Position numbers and translations under genes: made by a program
Notes under the pieces: generated by a model
Told to the model about the DNA's origin: nothing
Seen by the model: the letters and a program-made list of their open reading frames with translations, nothing else
The model's database searches: none
Shown: positions 52,062 through 60,291 of the stretch, in pieces
Layout of the letters: the number at the start of each line of letters is the position of its first letter
How positions within the stretch are numbered: the stretch's first letter is position 1
Origin: Saccharopolyspora endophytica
GTDB lineage: Bacteria; Actinomycetota; Actinomycetes; Mycobacteriales; Pseudonocardiaceae
NCBI RefSeq assembly: GCF_018070075.1
Contig: NZ_JAGPXE010000004.1
Location: forward strand, 186,001 to 250,000
DNA: 64,000 nt
Reading direction: 5' to 3'

Positions 52062-52418
52062 ATGGCTCTGGACCGGACCGAAATCGCAGATCAGCTACGG
52101 GAAGCCATCACGTCTGGCGACTACTCCCCCGGCGACAAACTCCGCCCACAACGGGAACTCGCCAAGCAACTGGGAGCCGCGCCGAACACCGTCGGAGCGG
52201 CGCTCAAGATCCTGGCCGGCGAAGGGCTCGTCACGTTGCGGGAAAAGGCTGCCGCCGTCGTGAGAGATCCAGCAGAGGCATCGGCGGCAGCCCCCATCGA
52301 AGCGGAGCTGGCCGAAGTCCGTACCGAGTTGCAGGATCTCCGAGGGCGACTTTCCGAGGTAGACCAGCGCGTCGCCGACCTCATCAACCGCGTCGCCACT
52401 GATCAGCCTCCGACCTGA
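52062..52418 (+). CDS. GntR-family repressor, KorSA-like
   Basis: 118 residues: winged HTH (about 1-70; IADQLREAITSGDYSPGDKL, ELAKQLGAAPNTVGAAL) and a short coiled coil (AELAEVRTELQDLRGRLSEV) instead of a ligand domain. KorSA of pSAM2 represses transfer and activator genes; the same role is likely given the three operators just upstream. AAAGGGG is the ribosome site. 3' end overlaps the next convergent gene by 16 bp. Confidence 0.85.
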   Translation: MALDRTEIADQLREAITSGDYSPGDKLRPQRELAKQLGAAPNTVGAALKILAGEGLVTLREKAAAVVRDPAEASAAAPIEAELAEVRTELQDLRGRLSEVDQRVADLINRVATDQPPT

Positions 52419-52606
52419 TTCGCGAAGGTCGTCAAGCTCTCCGCGCCCCCGCTGAACGCGGCCCCGACCACCTTCACCAGTTGGGCCGCCTCGGCGGGGG
52501 CCTTGAGGACCAGCGCCACGAACCCCACCAGGAGCAGTAACCCAACGAACTTCGCCGGGCCGCCCCCGGATTTCGGCAGAACCGGAAGTGACTGCTTCTT
52601 CGCCAT
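52403..52606 (-). CDS. Small single-span membrane protein
   Basis: 67 residues: basic MAKKQSLPVLPKSGGG then helix FVGLLLLVGFVALVLKAP and an Ala/Gly-rich tail. Similar tiny proteins occur in AICEs. Lies convergent to the GntR gene. Confidence 0.6.
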   Translation of the reverse strand: MAKKQSLPVLPKSGGGPAKFVGLLLLVGFVALVLKAPAEAAQLVKVVGAAFSGGAESLTTFANQVGG

Positions 52607-52752
52607 CGCTTTCTCCCTCGCTCGCTGTCGTTTTCTGCGATGGCACTAGTTCACCTCCGCACCCCCCGGGGAGCGGCAGTGAGCGAAGGGGGAGCGCAAA
52701 GGCGTGCGGGGGGAGCGCGCGGAATGCGAAGATGCGCTCAGGAGGAGATCAC

Positions 52753-54159
52753 GTGGACGAGTCGCACAAGAACCCGCAGCTCAAGGCCGTTATGGACGCG
52801 GCCAACATGAGCAGCAAGGGGCTCGCTTCACGGATCAAGGCACTCAGCGAACAACGTGGTGACGACCCTCCTGCACGCCCGGACCACAACCGAGTCCGTC
52901 GCTGGTTTCGCGACGGTGAGGTCCCCAAGCTCCAGACCCAGCGGTACATCGCAGAGGCTTTGCGTTCGAAGCTGGGCCGCGCGGTCACGCTGGCCGAGAT
53001 CGGTTTCCCGTCGGACCCCACCGACGCCGAGGGCGAGGCCGTCGACATCGCCGAAGACGGGGCTCGCTACCCCGAAAGCACCGAAACCTCAATCCAGATT
53101 CTCACCAGGCTTGTCGAGGCCGATCAGCAGAACTCGCAGATCGGCCCCGATTGGAACTCCGACACGACGGCGACGACGATCACCGGCTACCTGTTCGCGC
53201 AGCCTCTGGTGGTCGCAGAACCCCTGGACAGCTACGGGAATGGCATCGCTGCGCCGATCCGCGCGACGACCGCCAGCTTCATGCAGCTCGACTTCCAGTA
53301 CGGCGGCGGACATCTCCGGGACATGCTGCTCGCGTTCTTCCAGAGCAACGTGCTGCCGACGCTCAAGCAGTCACACCCGGACGCAACGAGAAAGGAGCTG
53401 TTCTCCGCTGCAGCGGAGGTGGCGCAGCTCCTCGGGTGGACCTCGTACGACGTCGGCAGGCACGCTGCAGCCAGCAGGTACTTCAAGCAAGGTCTGCGAC
53501 TCGCTCGGGAAGCCGGCGACCACATGCTCGGCGGACGCCTCTTCGCGAACCTGAGCCACCAGGCGAACTACCTCGGGAAGTTCAAGGAAGCGACGGAGTA
53601 CGCCCGGGCAGCGCAGCATGCCACGCGAGGCATCGCGACGCCCACCGTCGAAACGCTCTATCTCGCACACGAAGCCCGCGCTCTGGCGAGCGTCGGAGAG
53701 AGCTCCCTGTGCGCTTCAGTTATGGGCCGCGCCGAGAGCTTGCTCGACAAGGGCAATCCCGGTGCTGAACCCGCATGGGCTTCGTACGTCGATGCACCGG
53801 AAATCGCAGGTGAATGGGCACATGTCTTCCGTGACCTCGGGCAGCCCGATCGAGCCCTGTCATTCGTCGAGACTGCGGTGCAGGCAACCCCGACCCGTAC
53901 GCAGGCCTTCTTGCGGATGGTCAGCGCCGCCTCGACGCTTCAGGCTGGCGACTCCGATGCGGCTGTGTCGATCGCGCACCAAGCGGTTGACCTCGCGGGA
54001 CCCCTCAACTCAGCCCGATATCACCGCTACCTGACGGACTTCCGGGCCGATCTTGTGGAACGCCACGGGGAGGGGGACGCCCGCGTCAGGTCGTTCACCA
54101 CGACCCTTCGCGAGCGTTACCCCCAGTTCGATGTGCCGAATCCACGCTCAGCGCGGTGA
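52753..54159 (+). CDS. HTH/TPR-type transcriptional regulator
   Basis: 468 residues from GTG 52753 (GGAGGAG nine bases upstream). N-terminal helix-turn-helix-like region (about 1-75; MSSKGLASRIKAL, HNRVRRWFRDGEVPK) and a long C-terminal TPR-type array (AAEVAQLLGWTSYDVGRHAA, ARYFKQGL-like SRYFKQGLRLAREAGD, HEARALASVGE). This is the common actinobacterial regulator resembling signal-peptide-sensing RRNPP proteins. It may control transfer or cargo. Confidence 0.8.
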   Translation: MDESHKNPQLKAVMDAANMSSKGLASRIKALSEQRGDDPPARPDHNRVRRWFRDGEVPKLQTQRYIAEALRSKLGRAVTLAEIGFPSDPTDAEGEAVDIAEDGARYPESTETSIQILTRLVEADQQNSQIGPDWNSDTTATTITGYLFAQPLVVAEPLDSYGNGIAAPIRATTASFMQLDFQYGGGHLRDMLLAFFQSNVLPTLKQSHPDATRKELFSAAAEVAQLLGWTSYDVGRHAAASRYFKQGLRLAREAGDHMLGGRLFANLSHQANYLGKFKEATEYARAAQHATRGIATPTVETLYLAHEARALASVGESSLCASVMGRAESLLDKGNPGAEPAWASYVDAPEIAGEWAHVFRDLGQPDRALSFVETAVQATPTRTQAFLRMVSAASTLQAGDSDAAVSIAHQAVDLAGPLNSARYHRYLTDFRADLVERHGEGDARVRSFTTTLRERYPQFDVPNPRSAR

Positions 54160-55044
54160 CCAGGTCGAGGAGAGACCATCACGGATCGTCCGCATTCGGG
54201 CGTCGTACTCGTCCGCGATGTCCTGGCTTTCTTGCACGTTCTGCATGATCCAGGTGGTCATCTTGAGCTGATGGACGGCTTGAACGGTCTGGAACCCAGA
54301 CCACTGGGTGACGTCGAACCCGTACGCATCAACGAACGTCTGGTACTGAGCGTCTGACCACCAGCCCGCGGTCCTGGTCTCGGTGGCGGTCATGCCGAGA
54401 TCCCACTCCGGCTGCCCATACGCGAACCGTTCGAAGTCGATGAGCACCGGCGCACCGTCGTCCGCAATCATGACGTTCCCGATGTGAGCATCCCCGTGCA
54501 CCGCACAAGCAGGCAAAACGTACTCAAGGGCCGCCACCTCATCGGACAGCTCATCAAGTCGACGAAGCAGGAACCGACGGTCAGACTCCGCAATCGGAGC
54601 CTTCTCGATCCGCGGCTGGACACGGTCGAGGATGTCTTCGTTGGGCAGCTGCAGCGCCGCTGGCGGCTCAAGGGCATGCAGCCGGCGAAGCAGGGACCCG
54701 AGGTCGCCGATGCGGGAGTACGGGGCGGGGTCGCCCGAGATGAAGTGCCAGAAGGTCACCGGGTGTCCATCGACTGCAAGCGGCTGCCGAACGGAATCTA
54801 CTACTTGAGCTGCAGAAATACCGGCTTGGTGCAGCCACTTCGACACGGCGACTTCGCGAACGACATCGGCCCAGTAGTCCATCGTGCGGGCGATTCGCAC
54901 AACGACGCTGCAAGACGGGATGTGAAAGAGGGCGTTCTCTCCAAGCCTCATCAGGCGCGCGTCGTCGGATGGAATCCCGGCTTCGGCGCACGCCGCCTCG
55001 GTGACGGCGCGCGTCGTATCGGCACTGAACGAAGCAGTCGTCAT
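54148..55044 (-). CDS. Aminoglycoside-phosphotransferase-like kinase (APH/CHK fold)
   Basis: 298 residues. Brenner-type catalytic loop AVHGDAHIGNVMI and metal-binding DFERFAYGQPEWDLG; the nucleotide loop is RLGENALFHIP with VVVRIAR as Lys/Arg substitute. Members next to AICE regulators are widespread; substrate may be a small metabolite rather than an antibiotic. Its 3' end overlaps the HTH/TPR gene by 12 bp. Confidence 0.85.
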   Translation of the reverse strand: MTTASFSADTTRAVTEAACAEAGIPSDDARLMRLGENALFHIPSCSVVVRIARTMDYWADVVREVAVSKWLHQAGISAAQVVDSVRQPLAVDGHPVTFWHFISGDPAPYSRIGDLGSLLRRLHALEPPAALQLPNEDILDRVQPRIEKAPIAESDRRFLLRRLDELSDEVAALEYVLPACAVHGDAHIGNVMIADDGAPVLIDFERFAYGQPEWDLGMTATETRTAGWWSDAQYQTFVDAYGFDVTQWSGFQTVQAVHQLKMTTWIMQNVQESQDIADEYDARMRTIRDGLSSTWSPR

Positions 55045-55217
55045 CAACAACCCTTCCGACGGAGTCGACTCCACAGGCTACGGGGTTGTGCATCGAAGAC
55101 CAGCGGCTTTGAGATGCCGCGCGGCCTCGCGTGACCAGTCGGCCACCTGATGTTCAGCCACCCTCGCCGCTGGCCGCTAAGACCGTTTCATAGCGCCCTG
55201 ACGTCGCCATACAGGGG

Positions 55218-55430
55218 CTAATGCTCTGACCTTGGGGCGCCGGACCCAGCCGATCCTTCTTCGCTCTGCAAGGTGAGCGCCTCCAGCGCGTACGCGAGCT
55301 CCCGCAAGCTGCAAACGAGCTGAGTTCGCTCTTCTTCGGTGATCTCACCACGAGGAAGCCCGAACGCGACGTGGTCCAGTTCCCACTGCGTCTGACGAAG
55401 CACGACGGCCAACCCAACCCGTCCCGTCAT
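55218..55430 (-). CDS. Small protein, 70 residues, divergent from GntR gene
   Basis: MTGRVGLAVVLRQTQWELDH, then LVCSLRELAYALEALTLQ; helical and acidic. ATG 55430. Shares a promoter region carrying 10-bp tandem repeats with the GntR gene. No known domain. Confidence 0.55.
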   Translation of the reverse strand: MTGRVGLAVVLRQTQWELDHVAFGLPRGEITEEERTQLVCSLRELAYALEALTLQSEEGSAGSGAPRSEH

Positions 55431-55464
55431 CGCACGCCCCTCTCGATAGACATGCAGGTCAGCA

Positions 55465-55504
55465 TAGGACGCGGTAGGACGCGGTGGACAGCGGTAGGGC
55501 GCGC
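55465..55504. repeat. Four tandem 10-bp repeats in a divergent promoter
   Basis: TAGGACGCGG, TAGGACGCGG, TGGACAGCGG, TAGGGCGCGC (55465-55504). One repeat per helical turn on one DNA face, which suits cooperative regulator binding. Confidence 0.7.
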
Positions 55505-55547
55505 TCTCATCCGGCAGGGTGCGCCCGGCCGCTCTAGCGTCCGCTTC

Positions 55548-55799
55548 ATGAGCGAGGGCTTCACACCCGACCCGGCCTCCGGCTACATCTACATGCAGCT
55601 GGCCGACTACCTCGAAGGTCAGGTCAAGAACGGCGCGCTCGAACCGGGAACGCGACTCCCCGCCGAGCGCGACCTCGCCGCGGAGTACGGCGTGTCGCTG
55701 GGCACGGCCCGACGGGCGACCGAAGTGCTGCGCGAACGTGGCATCGTCGTCACCTTCGCCAGCACAGGCACGTTTATCGCGCGCGAGCAAAAGAAGTAA
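55548..55799 (+). CDS. Short GntR-family regulator
   Basis: 83 residues, only the winged-helix domain: YIYMQLADYLEGQVKNGALE, LPAERDLAAEYGVSLGTARR, LRERGIVVTFASTGTFI. No effector domain. ATG 55548. Probably autoregulated through the upstream 10-bp repeats. Confidence 0.85.
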   Translation: MSEGFTPDPASGYIYMQLADYLEGQVKNGALEPGTRLPAERDLAAEYGVSLGTARRATEVLRERGIVVTFASTGTFIAREQKK

Positions 55800-55861
55800 G
55801 CGGGCCGCAGCGATAGCCTGCAGCGCCTAGAAGCCCCCAGAACGAAAGGCGTGGTCGCAGC

Positions 55862-56092
55862 TTGTCCATCCACGAGATCCACATCGGGATCCCCAGCCTT
55901 GACGACGTGAAGTACGAACCACCGGAACGCGTCGTCAACGTCGCAATCGCGGGGGAATACGCGTTCCTACAGGTTCAGCCCTGCGACGAAAAGGGCAGCC
56001 TCGGCGAGATCGAATCCGAGATCCGCGTTCCCGCCAAGTCGCTCGTACGCGCTCTCCAGACCCTCATCGAGGACCAAGAGGCCGAGGGCTGA
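55862..56092 (+). CDS. Small acidic protein of unknown function
   Basis: 76 residues: IHIGIPSLDDVKYEPPERVV, then YAFLQVQPCDEKGS and a C-terminal acidic helix (LVRALQTLIEDQEAEG). It would start at TTG 55862. Lies 62 bp downstream of the GntR gene, possibly in its operon. Confidence 0.5.
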   Translation: MSIHEIHIGIPSLDDVKYEPPERVVNVAIAGEYAFLQVQPCDEKGSLGEIESEIRVPAKSLVRALQTLIEDQEAEG

Positions 56093-56125
56093 CAGCCCCA
56101 AGCTGCACGAGGGGCCGTCGGCACT

Positions 56126-56497
56126 CTATTCACCACCGGATGGCTCGGAGCGAGATTTCTGGGTCACAGCGTGCGCCGGCACCCACCACACATGCCTCAT
56201 CCCTCCCGCACCTGGGTTAGCACCACGGTGCACGCGGAGGCGGACCTCACCCCACCAGCGACCAGCAGTGTCCCGCCGCCAAGCGAGCAATTCAGCGTCG
56301 GTGGTGGCAGTCATGTCCCACCCATCGGGGAGCTCCACACGCGGCGACGTCGGCTGGACCGCGAACACGGCGGAGAGGTCCACGCGCACCGGAACAGCCG
56401 GGCGCCGCTCCCGGTCGTCACCCGGCTGTGCAGGCGGATGCGCTTGAACGTTATCGAACACGTGGTCTAGTATTGCTGATGCGTGCCTCGACAGCAC
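56126..56497 (-). CDS. Hypothetical protein, 123 residues
   Basis: Contains DGWDMTATTDAELLAWRRDT and RWWGEVRLRVH, giving a small beta-rich domain of unknown type, then HVWWVPAHAV. No strong ribosome site. Coding bias is consistent. Confidence 0.5.
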   Translation of the reverse strand: MLSRHASAILDHVFDNVQAHPPAQPGDDRERRPAVPVRVDLSAVFAVQPTSPRVELPDGWDMTATTDAELLAWRRDTAGRWWGEVRLRVHRGANPGAGGMRHVWWVPAHAVTQKSRSEPSGGE

Positions 56498-56606
56498 GCC
56501 CGTTCACCGAGGTAGGGGAAGTGCCGACGGTGGACACGACAGCGCCCCGCGCCGCCTGAGCAAGGCGGTGCGGGGCGCTTCGTCGTCCGAATCGACCATG
56601 CTGCTG

Positions 56607-57407
56607 TCATCCGGTTCCACGTTGCCCAGCGGTGCGAGCCTGGCGGGCTTGGTCGAGGCTGACTCGCAGCGCCTCTTCGAGGTCCGCGGTCTCCTGGGTG
56701 CGGGGCTCCGGAACGGCGATCTGGCGGTGGGTGAGCTTGGCATCGATCAGCGCCTGCAGGGCCTCGCGTGAGTGGTCGCGGTAGCCGGTGGGGTCGAAGG
56801 TCGTGCTCGACAGCGACAGCACCAGCTGTTCGGCCATCCGCTGTTCCTGCTCGCGGGGCTGCGGGGCCTGGTCGGTGAGCCATCCGAAGTCCGGTTCCCG
56901 CACCTCATCCGGCCACAACAGCGTGACCAGGCTGATCCCCGGCCCATAGGGCCGTAGCAACGCCAATCTCTCCCGGGTCCGGATCGCCACCCGCCCCAGC
57001 CCGACGCGGCCGGTGTCGGTCATGGCGTCGCGCAGCAGGCTGTAGGCACCAAGTGCGACCTGGTGCGGCTGCAGGAAGTACGAGCGGTCGAACAGGATCG
57101 GATCCACCGCGCCGGCCGGGACGAACTCGGCCACCTCGATGCTGTGCGCACTGGGCAGCGGCAACTCCGCCAACTCGTCCTCGGTCATCACGACCATCCG
57201 GCCGTCGGGCAGCTCGTAGCCCTTGACGATCTCCTCCCACGGCACCCGGCGGTCCTCTGCGGTGCAGACCCGCTCGTGCCGGACCCGGGCCCCATCAGAC
57301 CGGTGAACCTGCCGAAAGCTGATCGACCTCGACTCCGTTGCCGCCACCAACCCGACCGGGATCGCCACCAGCCCGAAACTGATCACACCGTTCCACAGCG
57401 TCCTCAC
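56607..57407 (-). CDS. ku: Ku protein (bacterial NHEJ)
   Basis: 266 residues, the normal size for bacterial Ku. Signature start RTLWNGVISFGLVAIPVGL, then VHRSDGARVRHERVC, EIVKGYELPDGRMVVMTEDE, IEVAEFVPAGAVDPILFDRSYFL (in parts), GLGRVAIRTRERLALLRP. It binds DNA ends and recruits LigD. No ligD is within the element, so it would use host LigD or protect the element's ends. Start GTG 57407. It is cargo in the AICE. Confidence 0.92.
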   Translation of the reverse strand: MRTLWNGVISFGLVAIPVGLVAATESRSISFRQVHRSDGARVRHERVCTAEDRRVPWEEIVKGYELPDGRMVVMTEDELAELPLPSAHSIEVAEFVPAGAVDPILFDRSYFLQPHQVALGAYSLLRDAMTDTGRVGLGRVAIRTRERLALLRPYGPGISLVTLLWPDEVREPDFGWLTDQAPQPREQEQRMAEQLVLSLSSTTFDPTGYRDHSREALQALIDAKLTHRQIAVPEPRTQETADLEEALRVSLDQARQARTAGQRGTG

Positions 57408-57579
57408 AGCGCCAGCCTGCGCCCAGCTGGCAGGCCCACCCAAGGCCCTTCGACCCTTCACCCCCGACGACATCCGCCGACCCTGGATCCCACCTGCCTG
57501 GGCGGGCGGAAGGACGACCAGGCCGCTGGCCGCCCGCCAGTCCACTGACATCGACGATGACCCGCCCCAGGCAGGCCCA
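57397..57579. repeat. Ku upstream region, copy A of a duplicated block
   Basis: Includes the Ku start codon region and 5' flank. Shares an exact 35-bp stretch (57538-57572, starting CAGTCCACTGACATCGACGA) and a longer imperfect match with 58472-58589. Copy A has about 60 bp extra in the middle. Confidence 0.75.
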
Positions 57580-57687
57580 CAATGCGTCGGGCATCCGTTA
57601 GGAAGACACACGTGACGACCAGCGGAAACTCCACGCGCTGGCGACTTGTGGACCCAATTAATTGGCTTCATCGCGAACACAAGAAGA

Positions 57688-58446
57688 TCATTCCCGTATA
57701 TCGAAAGCGCATTCATCTTCAGGCTTGTCTGCTTCTTGTTCCATAACAGCCTCTTCATTCAGAGCATCAGCACACAACTTTCCAAAAGTTGTGGTTTTTA
57801 GCCCCGATTTATAGACGACCCCGTGCCAGCTTCGCGCACTGTCTGGGTCACTGATTAGACCCAATGTCTGCAAGCGTGCAACTACGGAATCAATCAGCGA
57901 ATCCAGTCCTGGCTCGGCTTCAAGAAGTACACCAGTCCCCACACTGGGGCCACTCTGACTGGGGCGCTTTATCCAGCCATTCTTGTCGTCGTGCGCCATC
58001 ATTACGAGGACTCGTGCGTCCACCGGCTCGAGGGCAGCAAGTGTCGACACAATTCGTCGTTGCTCATCGACACGGGCATCGTCCATCCCGCGTGCGATTG
58101 CACGGCCAAGTGTTTTAATCTTGCGAGCATCCTCTGCCATAGACGCAGCATGCAGAGCCTGAGTAAGGAGCTCCAGCTTACGATCGTCCCCAATGGCCTG
58201 CTCAATGAGGTCCTCGAATGGACACCCTGCAGCTCGGCTGGCAGCGTCACCAGCCTCTTGCACCTTCTCAAATCTCCGTCGAGCTATGCGCGCGAGCTCC
58301 TCCAGCCAAGGTGCCGTGCCTCCAGAAATAGCCGCCGCAGCGTCCGGCCCCAGGTAAGCTGCTGCCAAAAAACCAACGGCAGTGCCGCCGATATTCGCAA
58401 GCGTTTTGTCGAACGCGGCACCCACCCGCCGGTTATCGTTATCCAT
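57688..58446 (-). CDS. Hypothetical protein, about 252 residues, atypical composition
   Basis: Starts ATG 58446. N-terminal hydrophobic patch (IGGTAVGFLAAAYLGPDAAA), then helical region (RIARRRFEKVQEAGDAA, DDRKLELLTQALHAASMAED, GRAIARGMDDARVDEQRRI) and a winged-helix-like C-terminus (VVARLQTLGLISDPDSAR). G+C is visibly lower than in neighbours, notably 57650-57850. No family recognised. A toxin, abortive-infection or phage-response protein is possible but unsupported. Confidence 0.55.
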   Translation of the reverse strand: MDNDNRRVGAAFDKTLANIGGTAVGFLAAAYLGPDAAAAISGGTAPWLEELARIARRRFEKVQEAGDAASRAAGCPFEDLIEQAIGDDRKLELLTQALHAASMAEDARKIKTLGRAIARGMDDARVDEQRRIVSTLAALEPVDARVLVMMAHDDKNGWIKRPSQSGPSVGTGVLLEAEPGLDSLIDSVVARLQTLGLISDPDSARSWHGVVYKSGLKTTTFGKLCADALNEEAVMEQEADKPEDECAFDIRE

Positions 58447-58471
58447 TCCTGCCCCCACTCAATCTGGAACC

Positions 58472-58589
58472 AGCGTTCTCACAGAGCAAGCCTGCGCCCG
58501 GCTGGCGGGCACGCCCAAGGTCCTTCGACCCTTCACGCACCCACGCCCAGTCCACTGACATCGACGATGACCCGCCCCAGGCCGGCCCA
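58472..58589. repeat. Ku upstream region, copy B of the duplicated block
   Basis: Matches 57397-57579, including the exact 35-bp stretch (58548-58582) and the first few Ku codons (GTGAGAACGCTGG against GTGAGGACGCTGT). It now lies just upstream of the hypothetical gene at 57688-58446, as if a second ku gene had been lost or replaced. Confidence 0.75.
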
Positions 58590-58696
58590 TGCAGCGGGAA
58601 CAGCCACGCGACCCGTATCGCGCCGTCGACGAGTCGTCCTCTCGCAGCAGCTTGGTAGCTCGTTCGGTAGAACGGCCCCTGCCGGAGGATGGCTGC

Positions 58697-58897
58697 ATGA
58701 ACGAGGTCGAACGGGGCCGCCTGCGAGCAGCAGCAGCGTCCGATGGATTGAGCGCACACCAGCGATCCGACGCAACAGACGAGTCGGAGACGGAGGCCGC
58801 CCGCCACAACCTGGCCGATGCTCTCGCTAGCTACCGCCGAGCCCTCAACGCCCGGCCGAAACCGCCACGGGACGCCACAGCCCCTGAGAGGACGTGA
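58697..58897 (+). CDS. Small hypothetical protein, 66 residues
   Basis: ATG 58697 has GGAGG eight bases upstream. MNEVERGRLRAAAASDGL then a charged helix ETEAARHNLADALASYRR. No domain recognised. Confidence 0.5.
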   Translation: MNEVERGRLRAAAASDGLSAHQRSDATDESETEAARHNLADALASYRRALNARPKPPRDATAPERT

Positions 58898-58936
58898 TGG
58901 GCTTACCCTTCTCTCCGCATGGCCATTCAGAATGGG

Positions 58937-58971
58937 GTTGTTCATTTTGAACAACATGGGTCATAATGACC
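58937..58971 (+). promoter_or_regulatory. Two palindromes overlapping a candidate leaderless promoter
   Basis: GTTGTTC-ATTTT-GAACAAC (58937-58955) and GGTCAT-A-ATGACC (58959-58971). TTGTTC (58938) and CATAAT (58962) form a -35/-10 pair 18 bp apart, placing the transcript start at about the ATG at 58974. Confidence 0.5.
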
Positions 58972-58973
58972 AC

Positions 58974-59405
58974 ATGAGCAACCGCATCAATGCCATCGCC
59001 CGGATCGCACACCCCCACCCGCGCCAAGGCGAAGTCACTCCCGACGAGTCCTACGACGACGCCGCCATCCAGGCGCAGGAGAACCGCGAGGACTACGCCG
59101 AGAACCTGCAGGTGCTGGTGGATGGCACCGACGAGGACGCGCTGCTGCTGGCACTGAGCACGGCGGCCGACCAACGCGACCAGGCCGAGCGGCTCATCCG
59201 CGAACTGCTCGCCTACGGCCGGCACTTCACCGGTGGGACCCAGCCCGGCTACAGCTGGCAGACCCTGGCCAACGCCGCCCGCTTGCCCTACGCCACCGCC
59301 CGGCGCCAGGTGAGCGACGGGGACATCGCCGCAGTGCGCGACGCGCTCGGGTCGACGAACCACGAACCGGCACGCGCATCCGGCGCGGATGAGGACCCCC
59401 AATAA
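58974..59405 (+). CDS. Small HTH-like regulator candidate
   Basis: 143 residues from ATG 58974. Acidic helical centre (DAAIQAQENREDYAENLQVL, LLLALSTAADQRDQAERLIR) and a C-terminal helix-turn-helix-like stretch (YSWQTLANAARLPYATARRQ). Earlier in-frame ATGs at 58932 and 58956 would bury both palindromes. No ribosome site precedes any start; leaderless translation fits. Probable autoregulator (inference). Confidence 0.55.
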   Translation: MSNRINAIARIAHPHPRQGEVTPDESYDDAAIQAQENREDYAENLQVLVDGTDEDALLLALSTAADQRDQAERLIRELLAYGRHFTGGTQPGYSWQTLANAARLPYATARRQVSDGDIAAVRDALGSTNHEPARASGADEDPQ

Positions 59406-59549
59406 CGAGCACGGAGGTCGGCGTGGTGCCTTAAGCAGTGCCCGAGACGCCGCGAAACGGGCTGTGACAGCTGAGACGAATCGGGGCGCGACGTCACCGA
59501 ACAACCAGGTCAGCGCGACGCAGTGAGAGCCCAGAGACGTACCCGGCTC

Positions 59550-59595
59550 CGTTCACACCGAAGAGGTCACTGGTTCGATCCCAGTATCGCCCACA
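59550..59595. repeat. attR of the AICE / left boundary of the decayed element
   Basis: Exact 46-bp copy of the tRNA-Val 3' part. The identity with 61471 continues for 59 bp more (to 59654), including the terminator. Confidence 0.9.
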
Positions 59596-59601
59596 GAACG
59601 A

Positions 59602-59647
59602 AGACCCTGGTCAGAACTCCAACCGGAGAAATGACCAGGGTCTTTTT
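59602..59647 (+). terminator. tRNA-Val terminator, second copy
   Basis: AGACCCTGGTCA / TGACCAGGGTCT (12-bp stem, inner CTCC/GGAG pairing) followed by TTTT. Identical to 61523-61568. Confidence 0.85.
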
Positions 59648-59691
59648 CATTCACTCGTTAGGCCGGAAGTCAGCAGAAAGTCAGCATCGGA

Positions 59692-60291
59692 TCAGCGGGC
59701 AATCAACGAGCCGATTCCGCCTTCTTCGTCGCCGTCATCTCGGAGGGCGTCCAGCATTCGATCTCCCCCATCGGTTCGCCGGGTGTAGAGATCCAGCGTG
59801 GTCGACGACCGCTCGTGCCCGAGCACGCGCTGAACCATGTTCACCGGAACCCCGTCGTCGACGAGCCAGGTGGCGTAGGAGTGACGGAGGTCGTGGAACT
59901 TCAGCCCACCGGAGGCCAGCCGCGCCACGGCCGTGACCGCCTGCGTCTCGGTCGCGAACTTCTGCCGCTGCCGCTCCCCCGTCAGGTCCTGCCAGCTGGC
60001 CCAGATCGAGCCATCAGACTCCTTGGTGATCCCACCGAGCAGGCCCGCGCGGACTAGCGCAGGCCGCCACACCCGCGCTCGGAAAAGCGTCCGGCGATGT
60101 GGGTTACCCGCCATGTTCGCGAAGACGGGCGACTGGTCGTCGAGCGTCGGCCACTCATCGAGGTGCTTCCTGATGATTCGGAGAACCCAGGGCGGCAACG
60201 GCACCGCACGCCGACCGGCAGCGCTCTTGAGGAACGCCTTGAACGAGGTATTTCCACTGACTTCTACCACTGTCCGGACGACCTTCGAAAC
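59692..60291 (-). pseudogene. Truncated tyrosine recombinase
   Basis: About 200 residues of catalytic domain survive: VVRTVVEVSGNTSFKAFLKS, AGRRAVPLPPWVLRII, HxxR in FHDLRHSYATWL, GH in RVLGHERSSTTLDLYTRR (His and Tyr). The N-terminal domains and the first catalytic Arg (normally GLRxGE) are missing. Upstream of about 60291 the reading continues in unrelated low-quality sequence. It cannot be an active integrase. Confidence 0.8.

Larger units (their letters stand above)
37709..59595. mobile_element. Actinomycete integrative and conjugative element (AICE) in tRNA-Val(CAC), about 21.9 kb
   Basis: Bounded by 46-bp direct repeats (attL 37709, attR 59550). Gene order from attL is int, xis, repeat block, AAA+ replication protein, prim-pol, FtsK-type DNA pump, Spd-like membrane proteins, small genes, HEAAH proteins, WhiB-like, GntR repressor, then cargo. 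This is the layout of pSAM2-like elements, which transfer double-stranded DNA with a single FtsK-like protein. All core modules look intact, so it may still be able to excise. Confidence 0.9.
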
